Assembly (NCBI GenBank): GCA_964577825.1
Contig: CAZOBJ010000122.1
Span: 1-8,463, forward strand
Origin: CAZOBJ01 sp964577825
GTDB lineage: Bacteria; Planctomycetota; SZUA-567; JAFGNG01
DNA: 8,463 bases
Direction: 5' to 3'
Part shown: piece by piece, positions 1 through 6,517 of the stretch
How the letters are laid out: every line of letters starts with the position of its first letter
Numbering within the stretch: position 1 is the first letter of the stretch
Position numbers and translations under genes: made by a program
The notes under the pieces: model-generated
What the model saw: the letters and a program-made list of their open reading frames with translations, nothing else
Databases searched by the model: none
Told to the model about the DNA's origin: nothing

Positions 1-441
1 GGGATATCGTCAACGTCCACCGGATGCCTCCAGCGTTTTCAGACAAAGCCTAGCCGTGCCGCGCGTCCGTTCTGCGGGGCTGGCACATCTTCCCGTGTGC
101 GCGCACCGCGCCGTCCTCGCGAGACCGGCTCGCATGATCCCAAAATGCCTGCACTGTACTCCGGAGCCCTCTTGTACCCCCACATTCGGTGAAATGCAAG
201 TGCATCTCATATGTCCATCGCAAGCTCGGGGCGTTTCTTTTTGAAAATTAAAGGGTTATGGAACACCGGAAGGCTACCCCAATAGGGCTATCCCTCCATC
301 CTCTGGCTGCGTTTTGGCGAAGGTCGGCGCGGGCCTCCCTGGGGCTGCTTTCCTTGCGCAGACCACGCATTCTAGGCGCGCCCGTCCGAACCGGCCTGCC
401 TCCCTGCCCGGCGAATCACAATGTGGATCGGAAACTGCCAT
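1..441. other. Stretch with no convincing gene
   Basis: I see no gene, tRNA or rRNA here on either strand. The open frames are arginine/proline/serine-rich, lack plausible Shine-Dalgarno sequences and resemble no family I know. A short plus-strand frame from the window edge stops with TAG at 51-53 and could be the last 16 codons of a truncated gene (ending FSDKA), but nothing else supports it. An A+T-rich island at about 236-258 stands out in the GC-rich background. It contains a TTTAAT hexamer on the minus strand (252-247), but I found no matching -35. A small inverted repeat, ATGCA-AG-TGCAT, lies at 194-205. Confidence 0.5.
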
Positions 442-471
442 AAAAAAAGACCGAGCCCGTTGGGCCCGGTC
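442..471 (-). terminator. Rho-independent terminator after rpoZ
   Basis: Read on the minus strand, the arms at 471-462 and 458-449 pair as a 10-bp stem, GACCGGGCCC against GGGCTCGGTC, with one G-T pair and a 3-base loop. A run of seven T follows directly at 448-442. It starts 28 bp after the rpoZ stop codon. There is no T-run on the other side, so it should act only on leftward transcription. It marks the end of the lipoprotein-rpoZ unit. Confidence 0.9.
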
Positions 472-499
472 GTACGCAGCAGCAGAAAGCGTGGTCCGA

Positions 500-766
500 T
501 CATTCCATGTCGAGGAGCGCGGCGGTGTCGTCCTCCTCGGCGGTCTCCAGCACGCCGGTGGCCTTCTCGAGCCAGATTCTTCCTTCCTCGATCTCGCGGC
601 AAACGGTCTCGAGAATCGGTTCTCCGGGACGAGAGTCAACAAGCAGCGGCGCGCCGGCATTGATTGCTCGAAGCCGCTTGGCCACGAGCGTGGTAAGCGC
701 GAATCGGCCGCCTACCAGATCCGCCAGCTTGTCCACGTTGATCAGGCGTACGGGCTCGGTGGGCAT
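500..766 (-). CDS. rpoZ: DNA-directed RNA polymerase subunit omega
   Basis: Omega is the small RNA polymerase subunit that clamps the C-terminal part of beta' and helps core assembly. The protein is 88 aa, a normal length for the family. The family core is visible: VGGRFALTTLVAKRLRAIN at about residues 18-36, then a GAP turn, followed by a helix around ETVCREIEEGRIWLE at about 53-67. The C-terminus is acidic (AEEDDTAALLDME), which is common and variable in omega. The start is an ATG with GGAG about 10 bp upstream (780-777). It lies 120 bp downstream of the co-oriented lipoprotein gene and is followed by a strong terminator. The neighbour is unusual, because in many bacteria rpoZ sits beside gmk or spoT, neither of which is here. 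I found no clear separate promoter in the 120-bp gap, so transcription from the lipoprotein promoter is possible. Confidence 0.93.
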   Translation of the reverse strand: MPTEPVRLINVDKLADLVGGRFALTTLVAKRLRAINAGAPLLVDSRPGEPILETVCREIEEGRIWLEKATGVLETAEEDDTAALLDME

Positions 767-886
767 ACGGTACCATCTCCATTGCTTCCCGCAGGCGACA
801 GACTCGATCGTCGCAAGCGGCAGATTTTCAAGGTCTTAGGTCGCTGGGCGTCCCTGTGAAAGGAATGGAGGACAGCCGCGATCGTG

Positions 887-1135
887 CTACTGGTTTTCCA
901 TGAACCGGCACCAGGTGTCGCGGAAGTCCGCGACGTCCCTTCGCTGATTCTCGCAGTAGTCACCCCATTGGTCCTTGAGCTTGTTCCACTTCTTGTAGCC
1001 AAAGGGGCGCTCGCGCCGAGGGCAACACCCACCCAAGACGAGCAGGCCCGCTGTCAGCCCCACCAGGACCGCGGCGCACACCAGCGTGCGCCCTCGCACC
1101 GCTCGGGAAAGCCTAGTAGGCACGCGCGTGTACAT
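887..1135 (-). CDS. Small predicted lipoprotein with a tandem 18-residue repeat, unknown function
   Basis: This 82-aa protein is not a family I recognise. It has a basic N-terminus, a hydrophobic stretch (about residues 18-34) and a lipobox LGGC with C37 as the expected lipidated cysteine, so it should be membrane-anchored. The mature part is only 46 residues, highly charged and rich in aromatics (W50, W57, Y60, F71, W75, F78), and probably helical. Residues 47-64 and 65-82 align as two 18-residue units, each ending in ENQ, with D55/D73, W57/W75, E62/E80, N63/N81 and Q64/Q82 identical and several conservative matches. C61 and C76 could form a disulfide. I chose the ATG at 1135 because GGAGAGGA lies 8 bp upstream and the predicted transcription start leaves a normal leader. 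An in-frame ATG at 1153 is the alternative. rpoZ follows on the same strand. Confidence 0.72.
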   Translation of the reverse strand: MYTRVPTRLSRAVRGRTLVCAAVLVGLTAGLLVLGGCCPRRERPFGYKKWNKLKDQWGDYCENQRRDVADFRDTWCRFMENQ

Positions 1136-1143
1136 AGTCAGAG

Positions 1144-1151
1144 TCCTCTCC
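1144..1151 (-). promoter_or_regulatory. Shine-Dalgarno deciding the lipoprotein start
   Basis: On the minus strand this reads GGAGAGGA, 8 bp upstream of the ATG at 1135. It overlaps the alternative in-frame ATG at 1153, which has only a weaker AGGGA upstream and would leave a leader of about 12 bases from the predicted transcription start. The 1135 start is therefore preferred. Confidence 0.6.
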
Positions 1152-1171
1152 ATACCGGGACATCCCTGGGC

Positions 1172-1199
1172 ATTATACGGACTGCACGACGTTGTGCAA
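1172..1199 (-). promoter_or_regulatory. Sigma70-type promoter of the lipoprotein-rpoZ unit
   Basis: On the minus strand there is a perfect -10 hexamer TATAAT at 1177-1172, with TTGCAC at 1199-1194 as a weak -35 (3 of 6 matches) after a 16-bp spacer. The predicted start is near 1165, giving a leader of about 30 bases to the ATG at 1135. Most of the spacer and the -35 lie inside a 16-bp palindrome (1183-1198). A weak -35 combined with an operator-like palindrome fits a regulated promoter. Confidence 0.6.
1183..1198. promoter_or_regulatory. Candidate operator: near-perfect 16-bp palindrome
   Basis: The sequence TGCACGACGTTGTGCA pairs with its own reverse complement at 7 of 8 positions per half, so its form is TGCAC-N-ACGT-N-GTGCA. 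It covers five of the six -35 bases and most of the spacer of the leftward lipoprotein promoter. It ends 16 bp before the -35 of the rightward aroB promoter. This size and position suit binding by a dimeric repressor or activator. No regulator gene is nearby, and I cannot assign the site to a known family. Confidence 0.45.
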
Positions 1200-1214
1200 G
1201 AAAATCTCGGGTTC

Positions 1215-1244
1215 TTGACCGCCCCGGCCCCGGTCGGGTATACA
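1215..1244 (+). promoter_or_regulatory. Sigma70-type promoter of aroB-yraN
   Basis: TTGACC at 1215-1220 matches the -35 consensus at 5 of 6 positions. TATACA at 1239-1244 matches the -10 at 4 of 6, with an 18-bp spacer. The predicted start near 1251 gives a leader of about 36 bases to the aroB ATG. It is divergent from the lipoprotein promoter, with the two -35 elements 15 bp apart. Confidence 0.55.
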
Positions 1245-1286
1245 CGGGCTCGGACGGGGTCAGCCCCCCGCCCCCGGGAGCCCGGC

Positions 1287-2372
1287 ATGAGCGAGTCGAT
1301 TCGCGTCGCCCTCGGCGCACACCCCTACAACATCCTGCTCACGGACGATCTGGACGAGTTGGGCCGGGCGATGGCGCCGCTTCTGGCGCCCAGCCGCACA
1401 ATCGTGATCGTCGACGCCACGGTGGCCGGTCTGTATGGAGAAGCGGCGCTGGCCAGCCTGCGCGCCGCCGGGCTTGTGGCCGACTTGATCACCTTTCCAG
1501 CGGGCGAGGAGTCCAAGTGCCTGGACCAGGCCATGCGGCTCTACGACGCGCTCGTCGACCGCCGGGCGGACCGGCGCAGCGCCGTGGTGGCTCTTGGAGG
1601 CGGGGTCACGGGCGACCTCGCGGGGTTTGTGGCTGCCACCTTCATGCGAGGAATCCCCTACGTGCAGGTGCCAACCACGGTCCTTGCCCAGGTGGACAGT
1701 TCCGTGGGCGGAAAAACGGGCGTGAACCACCCGCGCGGCAAGAACCTCATCGGCGCCTTCCACCAGCCTCGCCTCGTGTACTCGGATTTGACCACGCTTC
1801 GATCCCTGCCTGCCGAGGAATTGCGCAATGGCATGGCTGAGGTGATCAAGCACGGCGTGATCCGCGACGCGGCGTACTTCGACTATGTCGAGGCGCATGC
1901 GTCCGAGATCAAGGCGCTGGACATGCCGGTGCTGTACCGCGTGATCGGAGGCTCCTGCCGGATCAAGGCCGCGGTGGTAGCTGCGGACGAGCGCGAGGCC
2001 GGGCTGCGCGCCATCCTGAACTTCGGCCACACGGCGGCGCACGCGATCGAGACCCTGACCGGATACGGGCGATACGGGCATGGCGAGGCGGTGGCCATGG
2101 GCATGACCGTGGCGAATCGACTGGGTACGGACTTGCTCGGCTTCCCCCACGAGCAGGCCCAGCGCGTGGAAGCGGCGCTTCGCGCCCTGGGGCTTCGGAC
2201 CCGGTTCCCCGATTTGGACGCGGACACGGTGGTTGAGGCCATGTTCGGCGACAAGAAGGCCCAGGCCGGGACGCTGCGTTTCGTGTTGCCCGAGGCCATC
2301 GGGACGGTCCGCGTGGTGCCTGTAACCGACCTGAATGCGATCCGCCGCGCCATCGACGCGGCGCGCGTTTGA
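1287..2372 (+). CDS. aroB: 3-dehydroquinate synthase
   Basis: AroB converts 3-deoxy-D-arabino-heptulosonate 7-phosphate to 3-dehydroquinate, the second step of the shikimate pathway, using NAD+ and a divalent metal in the cytoplasm. The protein is 361 aa, the usual single-domain length. Family motifs occur in order: PAGEESK (71-77), the NAD-binding GGGVTGD (104-110), DSSVGGKTGVN (137-147), the GMAEVIKHG segment with likely metal ligand E185, NFGHTAAHAIE with H248 and H252, and YGHGEAVA with H265. E185, H248 and H265 correspond to the family's metal site. The start is the ATG at 1287, with GGGAG 6 bp upstream (1276-1280). A longer in-frame frame begins at 1086, but it would run through the divergent promoter region and lacks a plausible N-terminus. 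yraN follows 20 bp downstream on the same strand, or overlaps by 3 bp if its TTG start is used. Confidence 0.97.
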   Translation: MSESIRVALGAHPYNILLTDDLDELGRAMAPLLAPSRTIVIVDATVAGLYGEAALASLRAAGLVADLITFPAGEESKCLDQAMRLYDALVDRRADRRSAVVALGGGVTGDLAGFVAATFMRGIPYVQVPTTVLAQVDSSVGGKTGVNHPRGKNLIGAFHQPRLVYSDLTTLRSLPAEELRNGMAEVIKHGVIRDAAYFDYVEAHASEIKALDMPVLYRVIGGSCRIKAAVVAADEREAGLRAILNFGHTAAHAIETLTGYGRYGHGEAVAMGMTVANRLGTDLLGFPHEQAQRVEAALRALGLRTRFPDLDADTVVEAMFGDKKAQAGTLRFVLPEAIGTVRVVPVTDLNAIRRAIDAARV

Positions 2373-2380
2373 CCCAGACC

Positions 2381-2385
2381 GAGGG
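2381..2385 (+). promoter_or_regulatory. Shine-Dalgarno favouring the yraN GTG start
   Basis: GAGGG lies 7 bp upstream of the GTG at 2393. The competing TTG at 2369 overlaps the aroB stop as TTGA and has no Shine-Dalgarno sequence of its own, though translational coupling could serve it. Confidence 0.5.
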
Positions 2386-2392
2386 CCTGGCC

Positions 2393-2788
2393 GTGGACGC
2401 CAGACACATCCGCGGGCAAGACGGCGAGACGGCCGCGGCAACCGCCCTGCAAGAGGCCGGCTATCGGATCGTGGAGCGCAATCTGAAGACCGGTGGCGTG
2501 GAGGTCGACCTGCTCGCCCTGGACGGCGACGTGCTGGTATTCGTGGAGGTGCGCACCCGCGGCTCGGACGCGTTCGGCACGCCGGGCGAGTCGGTCACCG
2601 GCCACAAGGCCCGGCGGATCGCGCGCGCCGCATCCGCGTACCTGAAGCGCCACAAGGCCCCGCGAGGGGGCGTGCGCTGTGACGTGGTCAGCGTACGTCC
2701 GGCCTCAGAGGGCTCTGCACAGGTGGAGATCATCCCCGACGCCGTCGATCTCACGGCGGCGCTCGATCACGGCCAATGGCGCAGATAG
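2393..2788 (+). CDS. yraN: YraN/UPF0102 family nuclease-like protein
   Basis: This is a small cytoplasmic protein of the UPF0102 family, which has a Holliday-junction-resolvase/PD-(D/E)XK-like fold. Its biological role is not firmly established. With the GTG start it is 131 aa, a normal length. The family pattern is clear: RGQDGE near residues 7-12, then GYRIVERN, the acidic strand VEVDLLALDGD (36-46), and FVEVRTR (50-56), where E52 and D39 fit the active-site acidic positions. R54 replaces the lysine of the textbook EVK motif, as also happens in other family members. I prefer the GTG at 2393 because of its Shine-Dalgarno and because the N-terminus then matches the family. The TTG at 2369 would add eight residues and overlap the aroB stop codon. 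It converges with gpmI, 25 bp away. Confidence 0.88.
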   Translation: MDARHIRGQDGETAAATALQEAGYRIVERNLKTGGVEVDLLALDGDVLVFVEVRTRGSDAFGTPGESVTGHKARRIARAASAYLKRHKAPRGGVRCDVVSVRPASEGSAQVEIIPDAVDLTAALDHGQWRR

Positions 2789-2813
2789 GGCCCAGGCTCG
2801 GTCCGCCCGGCTC

Positions 2814-4367
2814 TCACGTGACGATCAGGTTGTCCGCGGTCATCTCCGCAGGCACCTCCAGGCCCAGGAGGTGCAGGATCGTCACCGCGATGTCGGCCAG
2901 CTTGCCCCGCTCGCGCAGCCGAGTGCCGGGCGCGTCCCTGGCCACGTAGATGAACTCCACGGGATGGAGCGTATGGCTCGTCTTCGTCATCTCGGTGTCG
3001 TAGTCGATCTTCTGCTCGGCGTTGCCGTGGTCCGCGGTCACCAGCACGTGCGCGTCCAGATCCAAAAGACATGGGACCAGCTTGCCCACGCACTGGTCGA
3101 CCACCTGGACGGCCTTCTTTGAGGCCTCGAAGTTCCCCGTGTGCCCAACCATGTCGCAATTGGCATAGTTGACGGCGATGAAAGCGTACGGATTGTTCTC
3201 CAGCCGCTTGAGCAGCTCATCCGTGACGTTGTAGGCCTCCATCTCCGGGTGGCTGGCAAAACTGGCCGGATCGAACCGGCTGGGCACGTCGACCTGCTCT
3301 TCCTTCGGGAAGGGCTTGGTGGCCTTGCCGTTGAAGAAGCTCGTCACGTGCCGGAACTTCTGCGTCTCGGCGATGCGCAGTTGCCGCAGCTCGGCGCGCG
3401 CGATCACCTCGCCGAGCAGGTTGCCCATGCTCTTGCCGCTCGTCATGGCTTGCATGAGGTACGGTTCAAACTCGTCGTAATATTGCGTCAGGCCTACGTA
3501 GGCCACGTCGGGCCGTCGGTCGAGCTCGCCGGGATAGTCCGGCGCCACAAAGGCCATGCTCAACTGAATGGCGCGGTCCTGGCGGTAGTTCGTGTGCAGC
3601 ACCGAGTCGCCGTCGCGTATGCTCTCGTATCCTTCCAGTACGGTCGGGGGAATGTACTCGTCGGTCATCTCGGTGTGGTCCGGAGTTTGGTCCTCTTCAT
3701 AGGAGCGCTTGACCGCGGTCTCTGCGTCCGGGGCGCGGCGGCCCTCGGCGGACACGAGGCACCGGAACGCCTGGTCTGTGAGCGCCCAGTTCTGGCCCCG
3801 GTCCATGCCGTAGTACCGGCCCATCACCGTGCCGATCCGCGCGCGGCCCACCTCTTCCATCACGGAACGCAGCGCGGCGAGGAACTCCAAGCTGCTGCGC
3901 GGCGGCGTGTCCCGTCCGTCCAGGAACGGGTGCACCACGATCGCCCCCTGGGGGTACTCGTGTCGCGCATGGCGCATGAAGGCGAACAGGTGCGCCTGAT
4001 GCGCGTGCACCCCCTCGTCCTGGAGCAGACCGAGAAGGTGCAGCGTGCTCTCCTGCTCCTTCCAATTCGCGATGAGTCGCTTCCACTGTTCGCGCTCATA
4101 CAGGCTGGCGTCCTCCAGGCTGTCGTTGATCCGCTTGACTTCCTGGACCACGATGCGTCCGGCGCCCATATTCAGATGCCCTACCTCCGAACTCCCCTGG
4201 AACCCCTCGGGCAGACCGACCGCCTCGCCGGCGCAGTCCAGGAGCGTCCACGGGTACCGCGCCTTGAGCCGGTCCACCTGCGGCGTGTCGGCGGCGAGCA
4301 CCGCATTGCCGCGGGGGTCCTCGTTGTATCCCCAGCCGTCGCGCACGATCAGGCACACTGGACGCAT
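2814..4367 (-). CDS. gpmI: 2,3-bisphosphoglycerate-independent phosphoglycerate mutase
   Basis: GpmI interconverts 3- and 2-phosphoglycerate in glycolysis and gluconeogenesis through a phosphoserine intermediate, and needs two metal ions, usually Mn2+. The protein is 517 aa, a typical length for this alkaline-phosphatase superfamily enzyme. Expected residues are present: D10 in the N-terminal RDGWG; nucleophile S60 in GSSEVGHLNMGAGR; H121; R152-D153 in LDGRDTPP; R184 and R190; R262 and R265 in NYRQDRAIQL; K337 in IAETQKF; D405 and H409 in NCDMVGHTGN; D446-H447 in TADHGNAE; and H465 in TSHT. The only departure from the common form is FQGSSEVGH where MGNSEVGH is usual, and the catalytic serine is kept. 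The ATG has AGGAGA upstream (4381-4376). It is the last leftward gene, 89 bp after tilS, and may have its own promoter in that gap. Confidence 0.97.
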   Translation of the reverse strand: MRPVCLIVRDGWGYNEDPRGNAVLAADTPQVDRLKARYPWTLLDCAGEAVGLPEGFQGSSEVGHLNMGAGRIVVQEVKRINDSLEDASLYEREQWKRLIANWKEQESTLHLLGLLQDEGVHAHQAHLFAFMRHARHEYPQGAIVVHPFLDGRDTPPRSSLEFLAALRSVMEEVGRARIGTVMGRYYGMDRGQNWALTDQAFRCLVSAEGRRAPDAETAVKRSYEEDQTPDHTEMTDEYIPPTVLEGYESIRDGDSVLHTNYRQDRAIQLSMAFVAPDYPGELDRRPDVAYVGLTQYYDEFEPYLMQAMTSGKSMGNLLGEVIARAELRQLRIAETQKFRHVTSFFNGKATKPFPKEEQVDVPSRFDPASFASHPEMEAYNVTDELLKRLENNPYAFIAVNYANCDMVGHTGNFEASKKAVQVVDQCVGKLVPCLLDLDAHVLVTADHGNAEQKIDYDTEMTKTSHTLHPVEFIYVARDAPGTRLRERGKLADIAVTILHLLGLEVPAEMTADNLIVT

Positions 4368-4418
4368 GGATTCGGTCTCCTGAATGGTCGTCGACGCGGT
4401 CTGCGGACGAGCGCTGTT

Positions 4419-4446
4419 AGGATAGCCTCTCTTGGGACCAATGCAA
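4419..4446 (-). promoter_or_regulatory. Possible promoter of gpmI
   Basis: On the minus strand, TTGCAT at 4446-4441 and TATCCT at 4424-4419 (4 of 6 to TATAAT) are separated by 16 bp. Transcription would begin near 4412, about 45 bases before the gpmI ATG. The -35 is weak. Its first five bases (TTGCA) and its 16-bp spacer are the same as in the lipoprotein promoter. The call is tentative. Confidence 0.35.
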
Positions 4447-4456
4447 CCGTTCTCCG

Positions 4457-5869
4457 TCAGGGAACACCTCTCCTCTGCAAGTGGAGACGCAAGACGCGGT
4501 GCGTGTCTTCTTGCACGCGCACGCGCTCGTCGATGCGCCCCGGCGCCACGAACACGATGCCCTGCCGATCTTCCACGATTAGGGCGTGTCGGCGAGGCAC
4601 CTTGCGATCTGTCAGGAAGTCCGAGAGGAGCGTGCGTCCGTCCAGCCCCAGGGGCGAGAACCGGTCCCCGGCCCGCGGCCTGCGTACGGTCAGGGGCCAG
4701 GACACGCGGTCCCCGTCCATGTACGCGGTGTCCGGCCTGTCGGCAAAGAGAGGCTCGACGGCTCGGCGTTCGACCACTTCGCCCGTCACGATCAAGGCCT
4801 CTCCATGCAGGGGCAAGTCATGGGGATGGCGAAGGGTCGCCAGGACCTCGCCCTGTGGAAGACCGATAGGCGCGCGCGAGAGGATGAGCGCGTCGTACTC
4901 TCGCACAGCCAGGAGTCCACCGGGAAGGCTGGCCCGCCGCCCGGACCGGCCGGCCTGCATCAGGCCCTGCAGGGCCGCCACATGTCGCGCGCCCAGAGGC
5001 TGACCGCCCTCCAAGATCCGCCGCGCCGCTGTGCGCAGCACCTCGGACCGGATCGCCGGAGGATGGACGCTCATGACCTTCACGGAGAGCACCAGTCTAT
5101 CCGACTCTTCGGATTGCAGCGCCGTACGCAGGGCGGCCTCCACCCGGGGCCGGACCCAGGTCCACAGTCGCTGTGCCACACGCCCCAAGTGCGCCAGGTC
5201 CTCTCGGATCTCCGGCCAAAAGGCCTCCGCTGCGGGCAGCTCTCGATGTCGGACGCGATTGCGCCGGAGGCGCATGTCCGCATTGGATCGGTCCTCGCGA
5301 AAGGCAAGACCCGCGCGTCGTGCGTACGCGGAGAGCGCTGTCCGCCATACGGTCAGGAGCGGACGGATGCGCCGCACCTCTGCTCGTGCCACGATCATGG
5401 GCATGCCCGCCAGCCCCAGGACGCCGCTCCCGCGCAGGCAGTGCATGTACACGGTCTCGACCTGATCGTCGCCATGGTGCCCCAGGGCCAGGACAGGCGC
5501 GCGCTCTTTGCGGCACGTCTCTTCCAGGAATGCGTAGCGCATGGCTCGCGCGACCGCCTCTACGGAGCCGCCTTTCTCACGCGCGCGGGCAGCCACGTCC
5601 CCGCGACCCAGACGAAAGGTCATGCCCAATCGCTCGGCCACCGCTTGCGCGTGCGCAGCGTCCGCGTCCGCGTCCGCTCCGCGCAGGCCGTGGTGGAAAT
5701 GGGCTGCCACAAGCTGAAGCTCGGGTCGCCGCGCATCTCGATACCGGGCGAAGAGGTGTGCGAGCGCGACAGAGTCCAGACCTCCGGACAGGGCGACTAC
5801 CACCCTTCGGTCGCAGGCGCGCACCAGGCCTTGGGACTCCAGGGCGTGCCGGAACGCCTGCCAGGGCAT
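4457..5869 (-). CDS. tilS: tRNA(Ile)-lysidine synthase
   Basis: TilS attaches lysine to C34 of the CAU-anticodon tRNA(Ile), using ATP, so that it reads AUA and is charged with isoleucine; this step is essential in most bacteria. The protein is 470 aa from the chosen start. It has the N-type PP-loop SGGLDS (28-33), HFHHGLRG (57-64), GHHGDDQVET (130-139), and the EDRSN...RNRVRHRELP segment (about 192-212). A central variable region follows, and then the TilS C-terminal domain with AGDRFSPLGLDGRTLLSDF and DRKVP (about 400-425), ending in RIDERVRV. I chose the ATG at 5869 because AAGGGAG lies 7 bp upstream. A TTG at 5896 is in frame, adds nine residues and has no Shine-Dalgarno. It lies 58 bp after trpG on the same strand and is probably co-transcribed with it. 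Confidence 0.95.
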   Translation of the reverse strand: MPWQAFRHALESQGLVRACDRRVVVALSGGLDSVALAHLFARYRDARRPELQLVAAHFHHGLRGADADADAAHAQAVAERLGMTFRLGRGDVAARAREKGGSVEAVARAMRYAFLEETCRKERAPVLALGHHGDDQVETVYMHCLRGSGVLGLAGMPMIVARAEVRRIRPLLTVWRTALSAYARRAGLAFREDRSNADMRLRRNRVRHRELPAAEAFWPEIREDLAHLGRVAQRLWTWVRPRVEAALRTALQSEESDRLVLSVKVMSVHPPAIRSEVLRTAARRILEGGQPLGARHVAALQGLMQAGRSGRRASLPGGLLAVREYDALILSRAPIGLPQGEVLATLRHPHDLPLHGEALIVTGEVVERRAVEPLFADRPDTAYMDGDRVSWPLTVRRPRAGDRFSPLGLDGRTLLSDFLTDRKVPRRHALIVEDRQGIVFVAPGRIDERVRVQEDTHRVLRLHLQRRGVP

Positions 5870-5876
5870 GGGGCCG

Positions 5877-5883
5877 CTCCCTT
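5877..5883 (-). promoter_or_regulatory. Shine-Dalgarno deciding the tilS start
   Basis: On the minus strand this reads AAGGGAG, 7 bp before the ATG at 5869. It lies inside the extension that a TTG start at 5896 would create, and so argues for the shorter protein. Confidence 0.55.
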
Positions 5884-5927
5884 CGGGGGCAGGCAAGGGG
5901 GCGCATCGCGCGCATAGCGCGGCTTGG

Positions 5928-6494
5928 CTACTGGGCGAGGAAGTTCGCGAGCAGCTTCGCGCCCTCGGGGGTCAGAAAGCTCTCCGGGTGGAACTGCAGG
6001 CCCTCAAGTGGATACTCGCGATGGCGGATCCCCATGAGCAGGCCCTCGCCCACGGTGCGACTTGTGGGGACAAAGACCTCGGGCAGTGTCTCCTCGCGCA
6101 CGATCAGGCTGTGATATCGCGTCGCCTCGAACGGATTGGGCAGTCCGTGGAAGAGTCCCTGCCCATCGTGCTCGATCTGGCTGGTCTTGCCATGCACGGG
6201 CACGTCAGCTCGGACCACCTCGCCTCCGAACGCGGCCGCGATGGCCTGATGGCCCAAGCAGACTCCAAGGATAGGCACCTGTCCGGCCAGACGCTGGACC
6301 AAGGCCACGGACACGCCCGCCTCGCGCGGGGTGCATGGGCCCGGGCTGATCAGTACCCGCTCCGGCCGCAGGGCCTCGGCCTCGTCTGCGCTGATCTTGT
6401 CGTTGCGGACAATATGCTGCTCGGCCCCCAGAGCGCCCAGGGCCTGCACCAGGTTGTAGGTGAAGGAATCGTAGTTGTCGATGACCAGCACCAT
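5928..6494 (-). CDS. trpG: Anthranilate/aminodeoxychorismate synthase glutamine amidotransferase subunit
   Basis: This class I glutamine amidotransferase supplies ammonia from glutamine to a chorismate-using partner: TrpE (anthranilate, tryptophan synthesis), PabB (aminodeoxychorismate, folate synthesis), or both. The protein is 188 aa, the normal length for a free-standing subunit. Visible motifs are IDNYDSFTYNL (5-15), SPGPCTPREAG (50-60) for the oxyanion-hole region, GVCLGHQ (77-83) with nucleophile C79, RYHSL (126-130), and QFHPES (167-172) with H169 and E171 completing the triad. The ATG has GAGGA 8 bp upstream (6507-6503). It starts 23 bp after the secreted-protein gene and is followed by tilS, so it sits inside a leftward operon. 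No trpE, pabB or other trp gene is in the window, so TrpG and PabA cannot be told apart; it may be amphibolic. Confidence 0.94.
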   Translation of the reverse strand: MVLVIDNYDSFTYNLVQALGALGAEQHIVRNDKISADEAEALRPERVLISPGPCTPREAGVSVALVQRLAGQVPILGVCLGHQAIAAAFGGEVVRADVPVHGKTSQIEHDGQGLFHGLPNPFEATRYHSLIVREETLPEVFVPTSRTVGEGLLMGIRHREYPLEGLQFHPESFLTPEGAKLLANFLAQ

Positions 6495-6517
6495 CTCCCG
6501 CGTCCTCGGTCGACCCT

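Noticed and set aside
3..53. Possible C-terminal end of a gene truncated by the window edge (plus strand)
   Set aside because: Only 16 codons are visible, there is no family signal, and other frames are equally open; the flanking sequence gives no terminator.
222..242. GC-rich run followed by TTTCTTTTT, like the second half of a terminator
   Set aside because: I could find no matching upstream arm within a reasonable distance, so no stem can form.
1260..2441. Long open frame on the minus strand opposite aroB
   Set aside because: It is a mirror of the aroB reading frame, with no recognisable domain; aroB motifs are complete on the other strand.
3141..5003. Long open frame on the plus strand opposite gpmI and tilS
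   Set aside because: It is antisense to two clearly recognised genes, is low-complexity with biased composition, and is expected in GC-rich DNA where the opposite strand lacks stops.
4586..5917. Long open frame on the plus strand opposite tilS
   Set aside because: It is antisense to tilS, which has all its motifs; there is no promoter or ribosome site and no family resemblance.
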